Positions 32,020-44,047 of a stretch of 64,000 nucleotides of DNA are shown one piece after another. The DNA is from Karstenula rhodostoma CBS 690.94 (Eukaryota > Ascomycota > Dothideomycetes > Pleosporales > Didymosphaeriaceae): the NCBI GenBank assembly GCA_010093485.1, contig MU001494.1, positions 637,786 to 701,785 of the forward strand. The letters are read 5' to 3'. The notes beneath the pieces are model-generated. The model searched no databases and had not been told where the DNA came from. It worked only from the letters and a program-made list of their open reading frames with translations. Made by a program: the position numbers and the translations under genes. Within the stretch, counting starts at the first letter, position 1. Every line of letters begins with the position of its first letter.

Positions 32020-35000
32020 CTACCCCTTAAAGAACCAACTTGTCCTCTTGCCACTCTGCTGGGCGCCGGCTTCTTGCGCTTGCAGGTTGCTGAGCACAGG
32101 AAGTACGGGACCGTCTTGTACGGGACCGCCGCCGCGGATGGGTTTGGCAACGCGCGATCCGACGGCGCCGCCGAATGCAAAGGAGGCACCGGCATTAGGC
32201 GATCCGAGACCACGAGTGGAGCCCTGCTTGGCGGCTTCGAGGCGCTCTTTGACCGCTGTGAGTTGAGCTTCGAACCTGGATCGCTTGTTAACCTCTGTCC
32301 ACCCGTTCAGTGTAGAGGAAGATTCAGACGAGAGAGAATAGAATGGATCGTCGTGATAGTTTGGGGAAATGTTATCCTTCTCCATAAGACAACTGGGGTA
32401 AGATTCCAAGGGGACGAGATCGTTATTCTTCTTCTTTTTGGGACTTGACGAAAGGAAAGAGAGGACATAAGAAACTTTGTCCACATACCGATGGTTCGCA
32501 GCGGTGAGTTTCTCTTGGCTGTCTTGCAGGAGCTGCTCCAGGCTTTGTATTCGCTCGTTGCGGGCGATGAGCTTGCGCTCTGCAATGGCAACTTCCTTCT
32601 TGAGACTTGAGTTTTGCTCGACGAGTTGACGTTGAACAACGGTGAGCTGTTCAAGGTTGCGCTCCAAGAACATCATCTTCTTTTGCTGGGCGCGGTTGTT
32701 TGATGTTCGCAGGACGTTGTTGTACTGCTCGCGCGTCTCGTCAAGGGAGATCTCCAGCTCGACGACCTGTTTGTCCAAAGAGGTTAATGACCCGATCTTC
32801 TGCTGAATCGACATGGAACCACTTACCCGTTCACACCTGTTCTGCAAATCCCGCATCAGGTTCTTCTTCATGTTGTCGAATTCGGCAATTTGCTGCTGAA
32901 CCGACTTGCCGTTAATGCCACTTGCCACCCCATTAGCAATGGCACCACTTTTAATGCGCTGTTGTAAAGATTCAATCTCAGCCGTCAACTCTGCGTTCTT
33001 CTCGGACTTGCGGGCTAGGTCCTCCTTGAGATCTTGAAGAAGTTCAATGTTGCCTTCTTGGCGGGCCTCGTATGCTTCAGCCAGTCGGCTCTTGATCTCT
33101 TCCTTGTCCGCTTCGGAAAGGTTCTTCTCGCAAAGCTCTTCGTAGGACTGCTGCAAGTTCGCGAGCCGTTGCTCAAGTGCCTCCCGTCGTTTGTTGTGCA
33201 CATCATCTTGCTCGTTTCGGGTGTTAAGAGACAGCTCCGCTTGTCGCACAATGCCCTGGGTTTCGACGAGCTTTTCGCGGAGCTCTTGTATGGCGTCAGG
33301 TGCGATAGCCTCGCCGGCCGAGCTCAGTTCCTTCAACGCATCCAGTTGTTTGATAATCTCTCCCAGGGCGCGTTCGTTGTCACTGAAAACTTCCCCACCA
33401 AGGTCGAAGCCTGCCATCATCTGCGCCATGGCCTCTGCCTTCTTTTTCTTCTTCTCGTCCATTGCAGCGGTGGTCTCCTTTGCGTTCATTCGGGCGTCCA
33501 GAAGTTGTTGCTTCACATCATCAAGCTCAGCTGTGAGTTCGGCGTTGGCATCCTTGAGACCGTCCATGGTGATCTGTCCTTCCTTGCTTTCGAAGTTGAG
33601 TTTTTCGATCTGCATCTTGAGCTCGTTCAGTTCGGTCGCCATCCTCTCAGTATCCTTGTTCGACTTGGAATCACGTTCCTTGAAGTAGGAAAGCTCGTCT
33701 CTCGCAGCCTTCAGCAATTCGTTTGCTTTTTCAAGCAGACTCTCCTTTTCCGCGACCTGGTCTTGAAGCTCATTCTCTCTTCGTAAAAACTCGTCCTTTT
33801 CGTCCTTTTCGAGAGGGATGCTAGGTGTACCAGCTCGCTCAATATCTGCCCTTGAGTCCGGTCTCGAAGGTGTCTCTGAGTTCTTTGTGGCGTCTAATCT
33901 TGAAGGGGTCTGTGCGCGTGGTGTGGAAGGCGGCTTCTTGCTTGAACCTGACTCAAGCGCAGGTACCCATCGCTCTTTAGGTACGGGATCACCCCCTCGC
34001 CAAAGCTGCACCTCGCCTTCAAGGGAAGAGATGTAGCCTTCGAAGGTCGTAATCTGGCCTTGTGCCTTCTTGAGCATTGCTTTGAGCTCTGCGGGACTGA
34101 GTTCCGCATTGACCTTGGCCTTGTTCTTGATTGACTTCGCTCGCATACCGAATCGCAGTGTACTCAGTGTCTCTGAATCGTTGTAGCTACTTGGTGAGCA
34201 GTTGATAATCAAAGTGGTCCGTGAATTACCACCGAGCGATTCTTGCAGGATACGGGTAAGCTTGGAGTCTCGGTAGGGAACGTGCGAGGATTTTCCGTCC
34301 GTCAGCGAATTGATAACCATGCCGAGTGCACTCAAACTCTTGTTGATCTTCTTCGCCTCTTCTAATGTTTGTCCACTTGCACCAGTTTTGCCTACTTTTT
34401 CGGAACCAGCAAGATCAACCAGGAAGAGCTGGCCGCTTTTCGTGGAGCCAGTGCTGACATTCTTCTGCGAGACGGTAATGACGAAGATTGAGTGTGATCG
34501 CGAGGACTCTGCGTTCATGTTGGTGGCGGAAACGGCTCGAGAATCTCCACCTCTTCGCATGACCTCGTAAACCTCCTCCACGCTGGAGACATAGACTTCC
34601 AATAAACCCTTGACATACACACCCTTGTTCTTCTCTTCGTGGATCGGGAGATTATCATTTTGCGGCATCAAAAGATCTCGAATCCGCTCCATGTAGATTT
34701 CCATATATGAAACCCTGACTGTGTACTCGATGTCGCTCGCGGATGATAATATGTTGGTGAAGATTTGCTCGACGATTCGCGGAATGATACCCTTGCCCAC
34801 CTCGTCCTCGATACCAGTACCCATCATCGTGTACGACTTTCCGGCACCCGTCTGGCCGTACGCAAACACGGTACCGTTGTAACCGTTGAGGATATCGTCC
34901 ACCGTGGGTCTGATCGAGTAGTCAAAGACATCGTTTTGGCGCGAGGACATGCCAAAGACTCTGTCGAAGGTGAAGGACCCGGAGGCCTCTTTCGACTGTG

Positions 35001-35317
35001 GTACGCAGCATGGTTAGCCAAAGATGCTTGGAGCCAGTTGCCGCTAGCGGGGACATACCGAAATCGAGCATGTGTCATCGCCTTTGAAGTCGACGATGGG
35101 CTCTCCACCGCTGGCGATTTCGATCTTGTTCTGCGGGCGAAAACGCGCCACCACTGTACGGGTGCATTAGTCTCTGCATGTTCGACGGTACCCTCGGGCC
35201 AGCAAATCAAAGCAAAGCAAAGCAAAGCGCACCTTTAATAGTGTTGGAGCTCCTGCGGTTGTTTGTTAGCACGCACGACGCTCGACACCACCTCACCGCC
35301 GAGTCCACTTACGACAT
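32020..35317 (-). CDS. Kinesin-1 heavy chain
   Basis: Plus-end-directed microtubule motor for long-distance transport in hyphae. Five exons: 35317-35313, 35252-35233, 35153-35059, 34995-32489 and 32275-32020, 2883 nt, 960 aa. The first exon is only 5 nt (ATGTC). The motor domain covers about residues 1-330, with GQTGAGKSYTM (P-loop), NAESSRSHSIF (switch I) and LVDLAGSEKVGKTGA (switch II). A neck and long heptad-rich stalk follow to about residue 880, then a basic tail ending TSWFFKG. Fungal kinesin-1 is usually about 930-970 aa, so length fits. The last intron is 213 nt, in frame and free of stops. Standard fungal names are kinA or KHC. Confidence 0.92.
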
Positions 35318-36058
35318 GATGGACAGCACAGTTTCGCTCTCGGCCCAGCGGCCACTCCTCAGGCGCTCGTCGCGCTCCTAGCTGCAGGCGTCGGTCGTGC
35401 GTGCGTCGCTGCGGGCTGCTGCTGTGGTACGTCAAGGCGGAGGGATTCGAAGACCTCGGCGCAGTCGCGGTACAGCAGGAGATTGAGGCCCCGCCTGCTA
35501 TCAGGGGGACTCGGCCGGTGCCCGTTTCAGGATAGCGCAGTGCTGCGAAACGACGGTGGAGGGGAGAACCAGGAGCAGAGCGCGCAGCGAGAAAAGAGTG
35601 CAGAAGTCGAGGGAGCCTGGCAGAAGTCGTGGGCGTGGGCGAGTCAACAACGTGCGTCTGTTGATGTTCTTAGCGCGATTGCGTCCCCGCCGCGCCGTCC
35701 CAGGGTTCACAGGACCAGCAACCAGCTCACGCCCACGTTTCGCTGACGGTCCGGCGCAGGCGGTGCAGTACGTCACAGAGCACAGCAACAGCATAACAGC
35801 ATGACAACAAAGTACAATCTATGTGTATTCCAAGCACAAGGAAGAAGCAGAAAGCGCAGATGACGCCGGTTCGCCGTGCATCGGATCGAACAAGACCCTA
35901 ACGCCTTCGCTATGGCTAAAGCTCAAAAGCAGACCCAGAACAACCAATCCAAATAGTGTCCTGCTCCAATACCATATAAACTCCTTCGTGCATCGTGCCG
36001 ATATCTTGTCATCTCATGCTGGTCTCGTCAAGTGCCCGGTACCCCTCCCTCCGGCGCG
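35318..36058. other. Kinesin promoter and RAD6 3' flank
   Basis: No gene is seen. The region is GC-rich near 35350-35760 and contains only shadow open frames. Confidence 0.45.
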
Positions 36059-36738
36059 CTAATCGTCCCAGCTCTTCTCAACTGTCTCGCGCACGCGCTT
36101 GGTGTATTCCCTGCGGTTGTCTTTGTACAGATTCGACGCTTCGACGTTGGCTGGCGAAGACGTGTTCGGGTCGTTGAGCAAGCTGCGCGTTGTCAGTATG
36201 AGCAGCCCTATGTCTGAGATCGTCTCAGCACTCTCTCGTTGTTATCAAGCTCACCTCTGAATACTGGTCAGGATAGCCGCCACATCGTACGTCGGGCTCC
36301 ATCGGTTCTGCAAAATGTCCAGGCAGAGCTCGCCCGTGCCGTACACGTTGGGATGAAACATTTGGCTGATGAACTTGACGCCGGGCGGTTTGTTCGGGTA
36401 GGCCTCTTCGAAGTGCATGACAAGCCTGAACGTCCCGTCCTCGAAGGGTGTGTCTGCGGGTCCGATGATGACGGCGTTCCTATGATTGTGTGAGCGTCGC
36501 TGCTGAAGGCGGTGTCGCGTGCGGGGCATTTACCATGTCATGACATTATCCGCTATGGGCGATGCAGAGACACCGGCGGGTGGATCTGTTTGCATGCGCT
36601 GTAGCACCTTGTTAGTCTTGCTTTGGTACTGAAAGCTGCACGTTTGCGACGGCCGTTTGCTGCGGGCGGAACTGCAGCGTCCCTCGGGTGGCGCACCTTG
36701 AAGTCTCGCATCAGACGACGACGAGCAGCGGTAGACAT
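36059..36738 (-). CDS. RAD6: Ubiquitin-conjugating enzyme E2 Rad6/Ubc2
   Basis: Four exons: 36738-36697, 36598-36534, 36479-36255 and 36182-36059; introns of 98, 54 and 72 nt; 456 nt, 151 aa, the standard length. The protein starts [19 protein letters not shown] and has the HPN element in [20 protein letters not shown], whose Cys is the ubiquitin thioester site, then [21 protein letters not shown]. It ends in ETVEKSWDD without the long acidic tail of yeast Rad6, as usual in filamentous fungi. Rad6 works with Rad18 in PCNA ubiquitination and with Bre1 in histone H2B ubiquitination. Confidence 0.95.
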
Positions 36739-37237
36739 GATCTTGTTCTATTCAAGGCGGCGCCGTAAGTTCCGACTCAGTCTAAGTAGGTGGTTCGAGG
36801 CGTTGTGTTTATACGAGGTGTGGAGTTCATGCACGGGTGTGTGACTCGCACTCGAACGGAGAGCGTCACGTCACGTGTGCCGATTGTGAAACTAGCCCGC
36901 GCACTTTGTGGTGGGCTGGAGCCAATGCGGGGTGCAGGTCAACCCCAAATCGGCATCTACCCCCTTAAGTCACCTTGGACGAGACACGCTTGGTTCAATA
37001 TATTGTTTTGACGTTGACTCGTCTTATCTTACCAATCCGCTAATATATATACCAGAGCTTGCTTGCGCCTTTGAATCATTGCCAGAAACCCGCTTGAACG
37101 CTACAAGTAATGGAGCGCATACCCGTGAATACGGCCAATGCAGAATATGCCGAGCATGATGCGTCCCACTATTTCAGTGTCAAACGACAACCAAATTACA
37201 CAAGAGTTATAAAAAAAGCAAGGGAACTGGAAACATG
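36739..37237. other. RAD6 promoter and sulfatase 3' flank
   Basis: No gene is seen in these roughly 500 nt. A TATATATA stretch lies near 37042. Confidence 0.45.
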
Positions 37238-39237
37238 TTACTCTCCGGCTGCACCGGCAATGCCGTGGTGACTCGCGGTTGCTGACTTCTCACGCCCAAG
37301 GTGGTCGACCACGGGGAATCGTGCACGACGCTCCAGGTCATCGAGGGGAATGTGCGAACGGATGTATCGGTCCTTCTCAACACCTGGAGGCTGGTAATCC
37401 CATGTTTCTTTGCGGCCAATCTGCAAGGCGCTCCAACAGAGCTGGCGCCTGCGTTGGGCAGCCAAGGCATCCTGGTGGATTGCGGCAAAGTCCCACTTCT
37501 TCTTCGCCTCGGCCTCGAAGGCTGCAAAGGTTTGCACATGCTTGGATGATCCAGCCAGATTGACAAGCTCTTGAGGATCATCTACCAGGTTGAAAAGTTG
37601 AGGAGGGTCGACGAGCGATGTGGTGTACTTCCAGGGACCACGTCGTATCATATACACGGGTGTGACGGTTCCCTCTCCCATGTATTCACCAAACACCTCA
37701 TCCTTGCCTGGTTCGTCCGACACCAGGTAATTGTACAGAGTTTTGCCGTCTATGGGCAGGATAGCTGAAGCATCGCCATTTGCTAGATCCACAAAGGTAG
37801 GCAGCAGATCCATCGTCGACACTGACTCGGTGACACGCTTCGGTGCGAACTTGGACGGGTAGTTGATGATCATTGGCACTCGAGCGCTGTTCTCAAACCA
37901 GGACATCTTGTACCAGAGATCGCGCTCTCCGAGCATATCACCATGGTCTCCGGAGAATACGATGATGGTGTTCTCATCCAGGTAGCAGTTTTTAAGAATC
38001 TGGACGAGCTTTCCGATCTGGTCATCGACGAATGAGCACGCACCAAAGTACGCTCGTCGAGCGCGAATAGCCGCTTCTTCTGGAATTGGATTGGCCCAGA
38101 GATCGACTGTCTTCATTAAGCGTTGGGAGTGAGGGTCTTGATCCTCACGGTCGATGTGAATCTTCGGCAATGGGATGTCGACACCTTCGTATCGGTCCCA
38201 ATAATCCCGGGTCATGGTGTATGGGTCATGGGGATGTGTGAGAGACACCGTCAGAGCGAATGGACGGCGAGTGTTAGGGTCTTGACGAGCCCAGTCGTAC
38301 AAGTACTGTGAAGACTAGTGGTAAGGCGTTAGTATGTCACAAAAGATGAAGCTGGGGACGGAGTAGCTTACCTTGTACATCACGTCCTCATCGTAGTCCA
38401 GTTGATTAGATCGAACACATGGGCCGGCCTGCATTACTGAGGCCATGTTGTGATACCACTCTTGTCGCTCTTCGGGCTTATCCCAATTGACAGTCCACCC
38501 CAAGTCACCGGGGTAAATGTCCGAGGTCAGCCTATTTGATACGTCAGCCACGATCTAACGACCAGCATTACTTTTGCATACCTGTTCTCAAACCCGTGAA
38601 GCTGGTCCGGGCCAATAAAGTGCATCTTGCCGGCGAGAACGGTTTCATACCCCTCACGGCGCAGGTAATGAGCGTAAGTGGGGACGTCAGGGTTGAGGAC
38701 GGAAGCATTGTCATAGCCACCGATCTTGGATGGCAATTGTCCAGAGACCATGGTGAACCTGGACGGAGCGCACAGCGGCGAGTTGCAGTACGCGGAAGAG
38801 AAGACCACACCGGTCTCAGCAAGCTTATCGAGGTTCGGAGTCTTGATGACCGAATCAGGGTTATTCATCTTGAGCAAAGGGGCGGCCATCTGGTCGGCCA
38901 TGATGTATAGGATGTTTGGCTGCTTGGAAGTGCCATTGGTGCCCGCATTGGACGAGGCAAAGCTTCTTGATTGCTCTAGGAGCGTTTGAGAAGTAACGAA
39001 CTGTTCCTGGCGCTGGCCTGCAGACACCCCGTTGCCATTCGTCGACCCATGAGTAGCGTGGCCATTGCCAGAGCCATTGGCAGAAGTTGAAGGAGAAGAA
39101 AACGACAGATTTGAACCGGCAGGCGCATGAGCCTCCAGTGACGCTACGCCCTCAACACCCGACTTCGGTGCCTGCTTCACAACTGGAGGTGAGTATAGCT
39201 GCGACTCTTCCGTGGGCAGTAGAAGACTCGGGGCCAT
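37238..39237 (-). CDS. Type I sulfatase, choline-sulfatase-like
   Basis: Three exons: 39237-38582, 38531-38372 and 38305-37238; introns of 50 and 66 nt; 627 aa. Hydrolyses a sulfate ester using a formylglycine made from Cys156 in YCNSPLCAPSRF (C-x-P-S-R). The N-terminal metal ligand is Asp115 in YIMADQ, and the second metal-binding region is FSGDHGDMLGERDLW. NSPLCAPSR, SGQLPSKIGGYDN, LAGKMHFIGPDQLHGFENR and LTHPHDPY match the choline-sulfatase branch, which releases choline from choline-O-sulfate, a fungal sulfur store. About 105 Ser/Gly/Asn-rich residues precede the catalytic domain and there is no signal peptide, so the enzyme is probably cytosolic. No choline oxidase or transporter is adjacent. 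Confidence 0.87.
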
Positions 39238-42200
39238 TCTCGTGAGTCTTCAGCCGTGAGCGGCCGGCTGTTCGTCGTGGAGATAGAGAGGATCCGTGGC
39301 AAGAAGGTTGGGAATGGGAACCACGGGTTCAGGAACTCGGTTGAAAGAACCACAGTAAGCAGGAGTGCAGGATGAGAGCCGAAGTTACCGGGTGAGAGAT
39401 TTAGGAAGAGGTGAAGAGGTCGCGTGGTCAGACACTTTTTTGGGCGCTGGATGAATACTTATGGAAGCGACGAGCGGCGTGCGGCGTGCCCTTTCGGGAA
39501 GTGCGATGGCGCAATCGTGCAAGCACGCAATTCACAATTATTGGGAGCTAAGCCGCGCTAAGTGACCATCTCTCTTCCCCACGGCACGCCTCCCCACATG
39601 CATAAAGCGCCCATTACCTCCTTGGAACGTCAGACCGCTATGCTGGCCCAACTGCGCGCTCCCCTGACGACCAGCTGCTCTTTTGCCCGACAATTGACGA
39701 TAGCAGCCGCTCTGCGCCAACCGTCGCAGTCGACGCTAGTAACAAAGACCGCTCTCCGTTTCTCTTCCCAGTGAACTATTCTTACAATCTTCGATGCATT
39801 ATGCACCAATCTATCCCAAACTCTGTCTCCCTTGAGCTTGCACTCAACTTACCTGCAGCCGCCTTGGAGAAGGTCCGGCTTTGGCTGAGTGCCCAGGGTA
39901 GAGGTGCAATGTCCCGCAAAGAGATATGGCTGCAGTACATTAGCGTTGGGCACCTATCGAGGTATCGGTCAGTGCCATCTTCGCCACGGGATGGATGAGG
40001 CCTGAAGCGGTCGCTGGTCAAAGTCTGAACTCGGAGTGAGGTAACGCTGGGCATCCGCTAACAGGCGCTTAGCGATGATCCCATTCGCCGCGCTCCTTTC
40101 TAGTCTTCAACCACGCACCTTCGTCCTGCCTTCTCCAGGCTGGATTCGGCCAACGTTCCCGCCATCATACTGTGGTAGCAGCGTCACAGGCCCATGTCCA
40201 TGTTTGTTTGCTGTGGGCGCCATGTTGCTATTCGGGTTGTCCAAAAACTTCCGGTCGTCTTGAGACCAGGATGCATGCAGGGTCCCGACCTGTCGTCTCT
40301 AGCGCGGCTCCTGGTAAGTCGGGACCCCGGAGCCGAGGAAGACCATCGGGAAGCTCCTGACAACACCACTCATGAACCGACTCCTATAAGCGAAAGTGTT
40401 TTGTTGGATATCCGAATTTCTCAAAAGCACTACATTTGTAAAAAGGCCATCACTGCAACAGGTGTGTGAAGACTGGCTTCGGACTTCGGGGAAGCAACAT
40501 CAAGATGCGACGTAGGTGCCCTCTGCTCCAAGATCCTCGTTCATGCGGAGCAGGCGGCGACAAAGAGTGAGGGATGCGATAGCATGCGATATCTAGCCGA
40601 CTCACCAGTCGGATGACCTGTCTGGTTTCGTATTCTCTCGGCAGGCAAGGTTGTTTCTGATCCGCTCATCAAAATCTGCCAGTCACAAGCCTCCCAGACC
40701 GAGACAGTCGACCGCTATCAGTATGCGTATTGATCAGGAAACTCGTCAAGTGCATCCTTGGCACGAGACCACCCTTGTGGCGCCAACACATTGCGGCTCG
40801 TCGGGTTTTGTCGGCTCGTCGCGAAGTGACACATAACGCGTCGTCCCGTGGGAATGGATGCTCACAGCGTCATGGAGAGTACACGGGATTGGTATACTGC
40901 AGTATTGAATTCAGGTGCGACCCCGACTCGACATCTCTGCACTGAGACTGCGTGCTCCAAAGTGCTTCGTATGCGGTAAACTAGACCCTTCAAAAGTTCC
41001 CTGGATGCCAAGAGATATCGAGAGCACTATACAACATCACCAGCAATCAAGCCAAAACACAAGAACTTCCTGGCCTTTGTCTCTCAACAGCTAATTGAAT
41101 TCAGTGCAACACCTGCACTGGTCGCCACGGATCTTTTGCCCGTCTCAGGAAAGCTCATCCTCGCCGAGCTCAAGATATCGAATACCCCCACATGCGCTAG
41201 CAACGCCTTCCTTCGTGCTCTGGCTGCACTTGATCGGAATCTCAAAGCGACGTCAGCTTCAATAATCAGACTCCACATACCCTAGGCAGTACACCTCCTG
41301 ATCAATGCAGCTTCGGGAAGCCAAGCGTGGCACAAGCGCAACATCCCGCTACAAAGCAGCTAGGCTCTGATCTTGAAGTGGTCCTTCAATGCTTGAAAAA
41401 AAAGGAAACCAAGTCAACTTTGCACTCGATTGAAGAGGGCCATAGAAGGTCCACGATGCATGAGTTGCAGGCATTTCTATTGATCCGTGGAGTCGAAATT
41501 ACTGCGAAAGATCTGAACAGACCGTGAACTTCGCCACGCGGTTTTCCCCCACATACACTAGACCAGCAACCAGAACATCTCTTACGCTCCTCGGGCGCGG
41601 CATGTCCGGACGCACAAGCCGAGATTGCTATGACTCTATCGGACCTCAGCGCATTAGCAAAAGCAAAAACCTGCTGCTTCGATGCGTCGATCTTGAGAAC
41701 GTGCACACGTTGTCCGGGCATCAAGTTCTCTTTCCGCACTTGTAGTTGCAACCAACTGGGAACCTTCCAGCCCACTAACCGTAAAACGTTACCCAGGATA
41801 GTAGACTGCAGCCGTGGCCGCAGCCTACCGTCTCGGAGGCCAGAAGCGTCGGGCAGGCCACTTGTCGATCGCACGGCTTCTCCCACAAGCGCCTTCGCCA
41901 CGTACAACGCTCGAAAAAAAGACCAGGTCCATCGCCAACTCCCAGCCGTCATACCGGCTGCTCTGAATGCGTCCAGACTGCTAAAATCCATGATTATATG
42001 TGAGGTCACTTCGACCCACCCCGCGCGTTTTCACTATCTATTCGTGCTCTTGTACACAAGTTCCACTGCATCGTAGACGGCTTTGGTTTATACAAAGTCT
42101 GCATACAATCTCTTTGTCAAACGTCTACTTGTATTCATCATGACGACGCAGATAATGTGTATAATTTCTGCTTCAGTCGGCGTAGCATTCATACACCGGA

Positions 42201-42393
42201 TAGACCGCCTCTGCAATGCAGGAAAATCGATCCGAAGGGAGTGTTTCACACAACACAAAGCACCAGAGCGCGAGGTCAATCGAAGAATTTTGACATGCTA
42301 TGGCGGATTAACGACCGCCAACTCTCTATTCCATTTGACACAAGTCTAGTCTATAACTGGTAGATCATCAAAGCGTCATAAATCTCCACATCC
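39238..42393. other. Gene-poor stretch of 3.1 kb
   Basis: No complete gene is supported. Two open pieces are worth recording. At 39640-39774 (+) a 44-codon frame (MLAQLRAPLTTSCSFARQ onward, ending RFSSQ) looks like a mitochondrial presequence without a passenger protein. At about 41055-41283 (+) 75 open codons read protein-like (FLAFVSQQLIEFS, LILAELKISNTP). A 207-codon minus-strand frame at 41386-42009 has no family features. The region may hold decayed genes. Confidence 0.4.
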
Positions 42394-43613
42394 TCACATC
42401 TTCCTGCCCTTCGCGCTCCTCTCCCTCGCACTCCCCGGCCTCTCCTCCTCTCTCCCCAGCAACCCCACGCCCTCCTGGATCCCCTGCTGCAAGCCCCCCG
42501 TAACCCCCCTCACACACCAAAACATCAACTCGCTCAGCGCAACCCCCACTTTCCCATCGTTCATCTGGCAAATCGTGTGCGTGAGCTGCATACCTGTCCT
42601 CCTCACCGCGTCCGCGCCTATAATGCCGCTATTGACGAGACGCTGCGCTACGTTGTGTTTTCGCTCGAAGCGGTATGCATGGCCCAAGAAGAGCTTGATG
42701 TGAGGGAGCAAGAACTGGAGGAGGACAAAGATTTCGAAAACGAAGGTCGCGATTATGCGGTGCAAAATGGAGGGGTCGGACAGCGAAGAGGTGTCCCGGC
42801 TGGGATTGGGGAAGGGGAAATCGTGGTCGCACGGTGCGGTTATGACGAGGTTGGGCGGTAGCGCTGCTTGAAGCGAGACTGACTCTTCGGGGGAGAGGGC
42901 GGTGGGTAGGCCACGGAGGAAGTAGGTGAGGCTGTGTATGTACATTTGGCGAGTGAGGAGGATCGAGGTGTCGTCGAGGTGGGGGGAGTGCGATTCAGCG
43001 TATGCCTGGGCAGAAAGACTTAGGCCTGGGGAGTGTCAGTGGTGGACTTGACTTGAACTGGTGAGCTGGGTGGTATGAGGTGCGTACCCTGATTCGCATA
43101 CTTCCAGTTTATGCCAGTGTATGTTTCGGAAACCATGAATGGCGGCGGCGTGGGCGTGTTCATCGGAGACGCCATGTTCTCTGAAAGTGCCTCCTGGAAC
43201 AGATCTCCGTCATCCCTAGTGTCGTCTATTGAGCTGCGATTCGAATTATGCTGCGATAGAATGGCACTGGTAGGCCGTGATGTGTAGCCTGGCGGTGGGC
43301 TTCGCGGCAGGGATGCATCGGACACGGTTCTTGACGTGTTGAGGGGCCTCGATGTACTCCGCATATCGCTGAGGGTTCGTCGGATGGACGGGAGCGTGGG
43401 GATGCGATCTTGCAACATGGCAGGCAGAACAGTGTACAACATGGAGGGCTTCTTCTCGTCCACTTCGATCGTTGCGTTGGCGTCGAAGAATTCTAGCGCT
43501 GGACCATGCTCTGCGTGCATCTCGGCGGTCTTATAAGAGTCGTTGAGCATGTGCATCCCACGGTCGTGGAGGTCAGGTTGTAGGTTCACGCCGGACGCGG
43601 AAGCGGGAAACAT
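42394..43613 (-). CDS. Conserved-looking hypothetical protein, 385 aa
   Basis: Two exons, 43613-43088 and 43025-42394, with a 62-nt intron (GTACGC...CCCAG); 1158 nt. The N-terminal 170 residues are Ser/Pro-rich and probably disordered, with segments such as SIRRTLSDMRSTSRPL and PSPPPGYTSRP. The C-terminal half is folded and contains a hydrophobic region (IIATFVFEIFVLLQFLLPHIKLFLG) that could be membrane-associated, then a basic C-terminus. Clean frame use across the intron and the mixed disordered/folded layout support a real gene. I do not recognise the family and assign no function. Confidence 0.7.
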
Positions 43614-44047
43614 GGGTTTAAGGTGGTAAATATGGCGAGCGCAGGCGATGAAAGGAACCGTCTGGCTTCGGCTGGGGTGTCATGACGGGCGGTTTCGAGC
43701 GGTTTATTGGGCGTGGGCGAGCATGTGAAAGTGGCTCGTTGGGAAACGTGCACTCGCTTCTGGCGCTAAGACCCTGGATCCCGGCGGCCGTTAGCGCCCA
43801 CGTGCGGGTTCATCGGTCAATCACATGCAAGGCTAACACCAAAACTCGCATTCCACCAGCCAGGCTTCTTGAGTTGAATACTTTGACTAGGTAGGCTTCA
43901 TGCATCTCGAGAACTTGATGTAAGTGTGCAACATTGCGCAGTGACGGCTCCCTAGGTGCGACAGGCTGAACCTCAAAGACGCTGGAATGCGGTACGTACC
44001 GCTGCACGCGGAGTCTCCCCACGTGGAACCTTATCATCAGCCCTACC
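43614..44047. other. Intergenic region, no supported gene
   Basis: It separates the hypothetical gene promoter from the end of the broken CorA-like gene. No feature is seen. Confidence 0.4.

Noticed and set aside
33034..33786. 250-codon plus-strand frame opposite the kinesin stalk
   Set aside because: Leu/Phe-rich complement of coiled-coil codons; no start context or homology features.
39562..39774. 70-codon plus-strand ORF as a complete gene
   Set aside because: The product is presequence-like with nothing after it. It is noted as a fragment inside the gene-poor entry only.
41386..42009. 207-codon minus-strand frame in the gene-poor stretch
   Set aside because: No signal, domain, splice continuation or family resemblance; the length is possible by chance in this composition.
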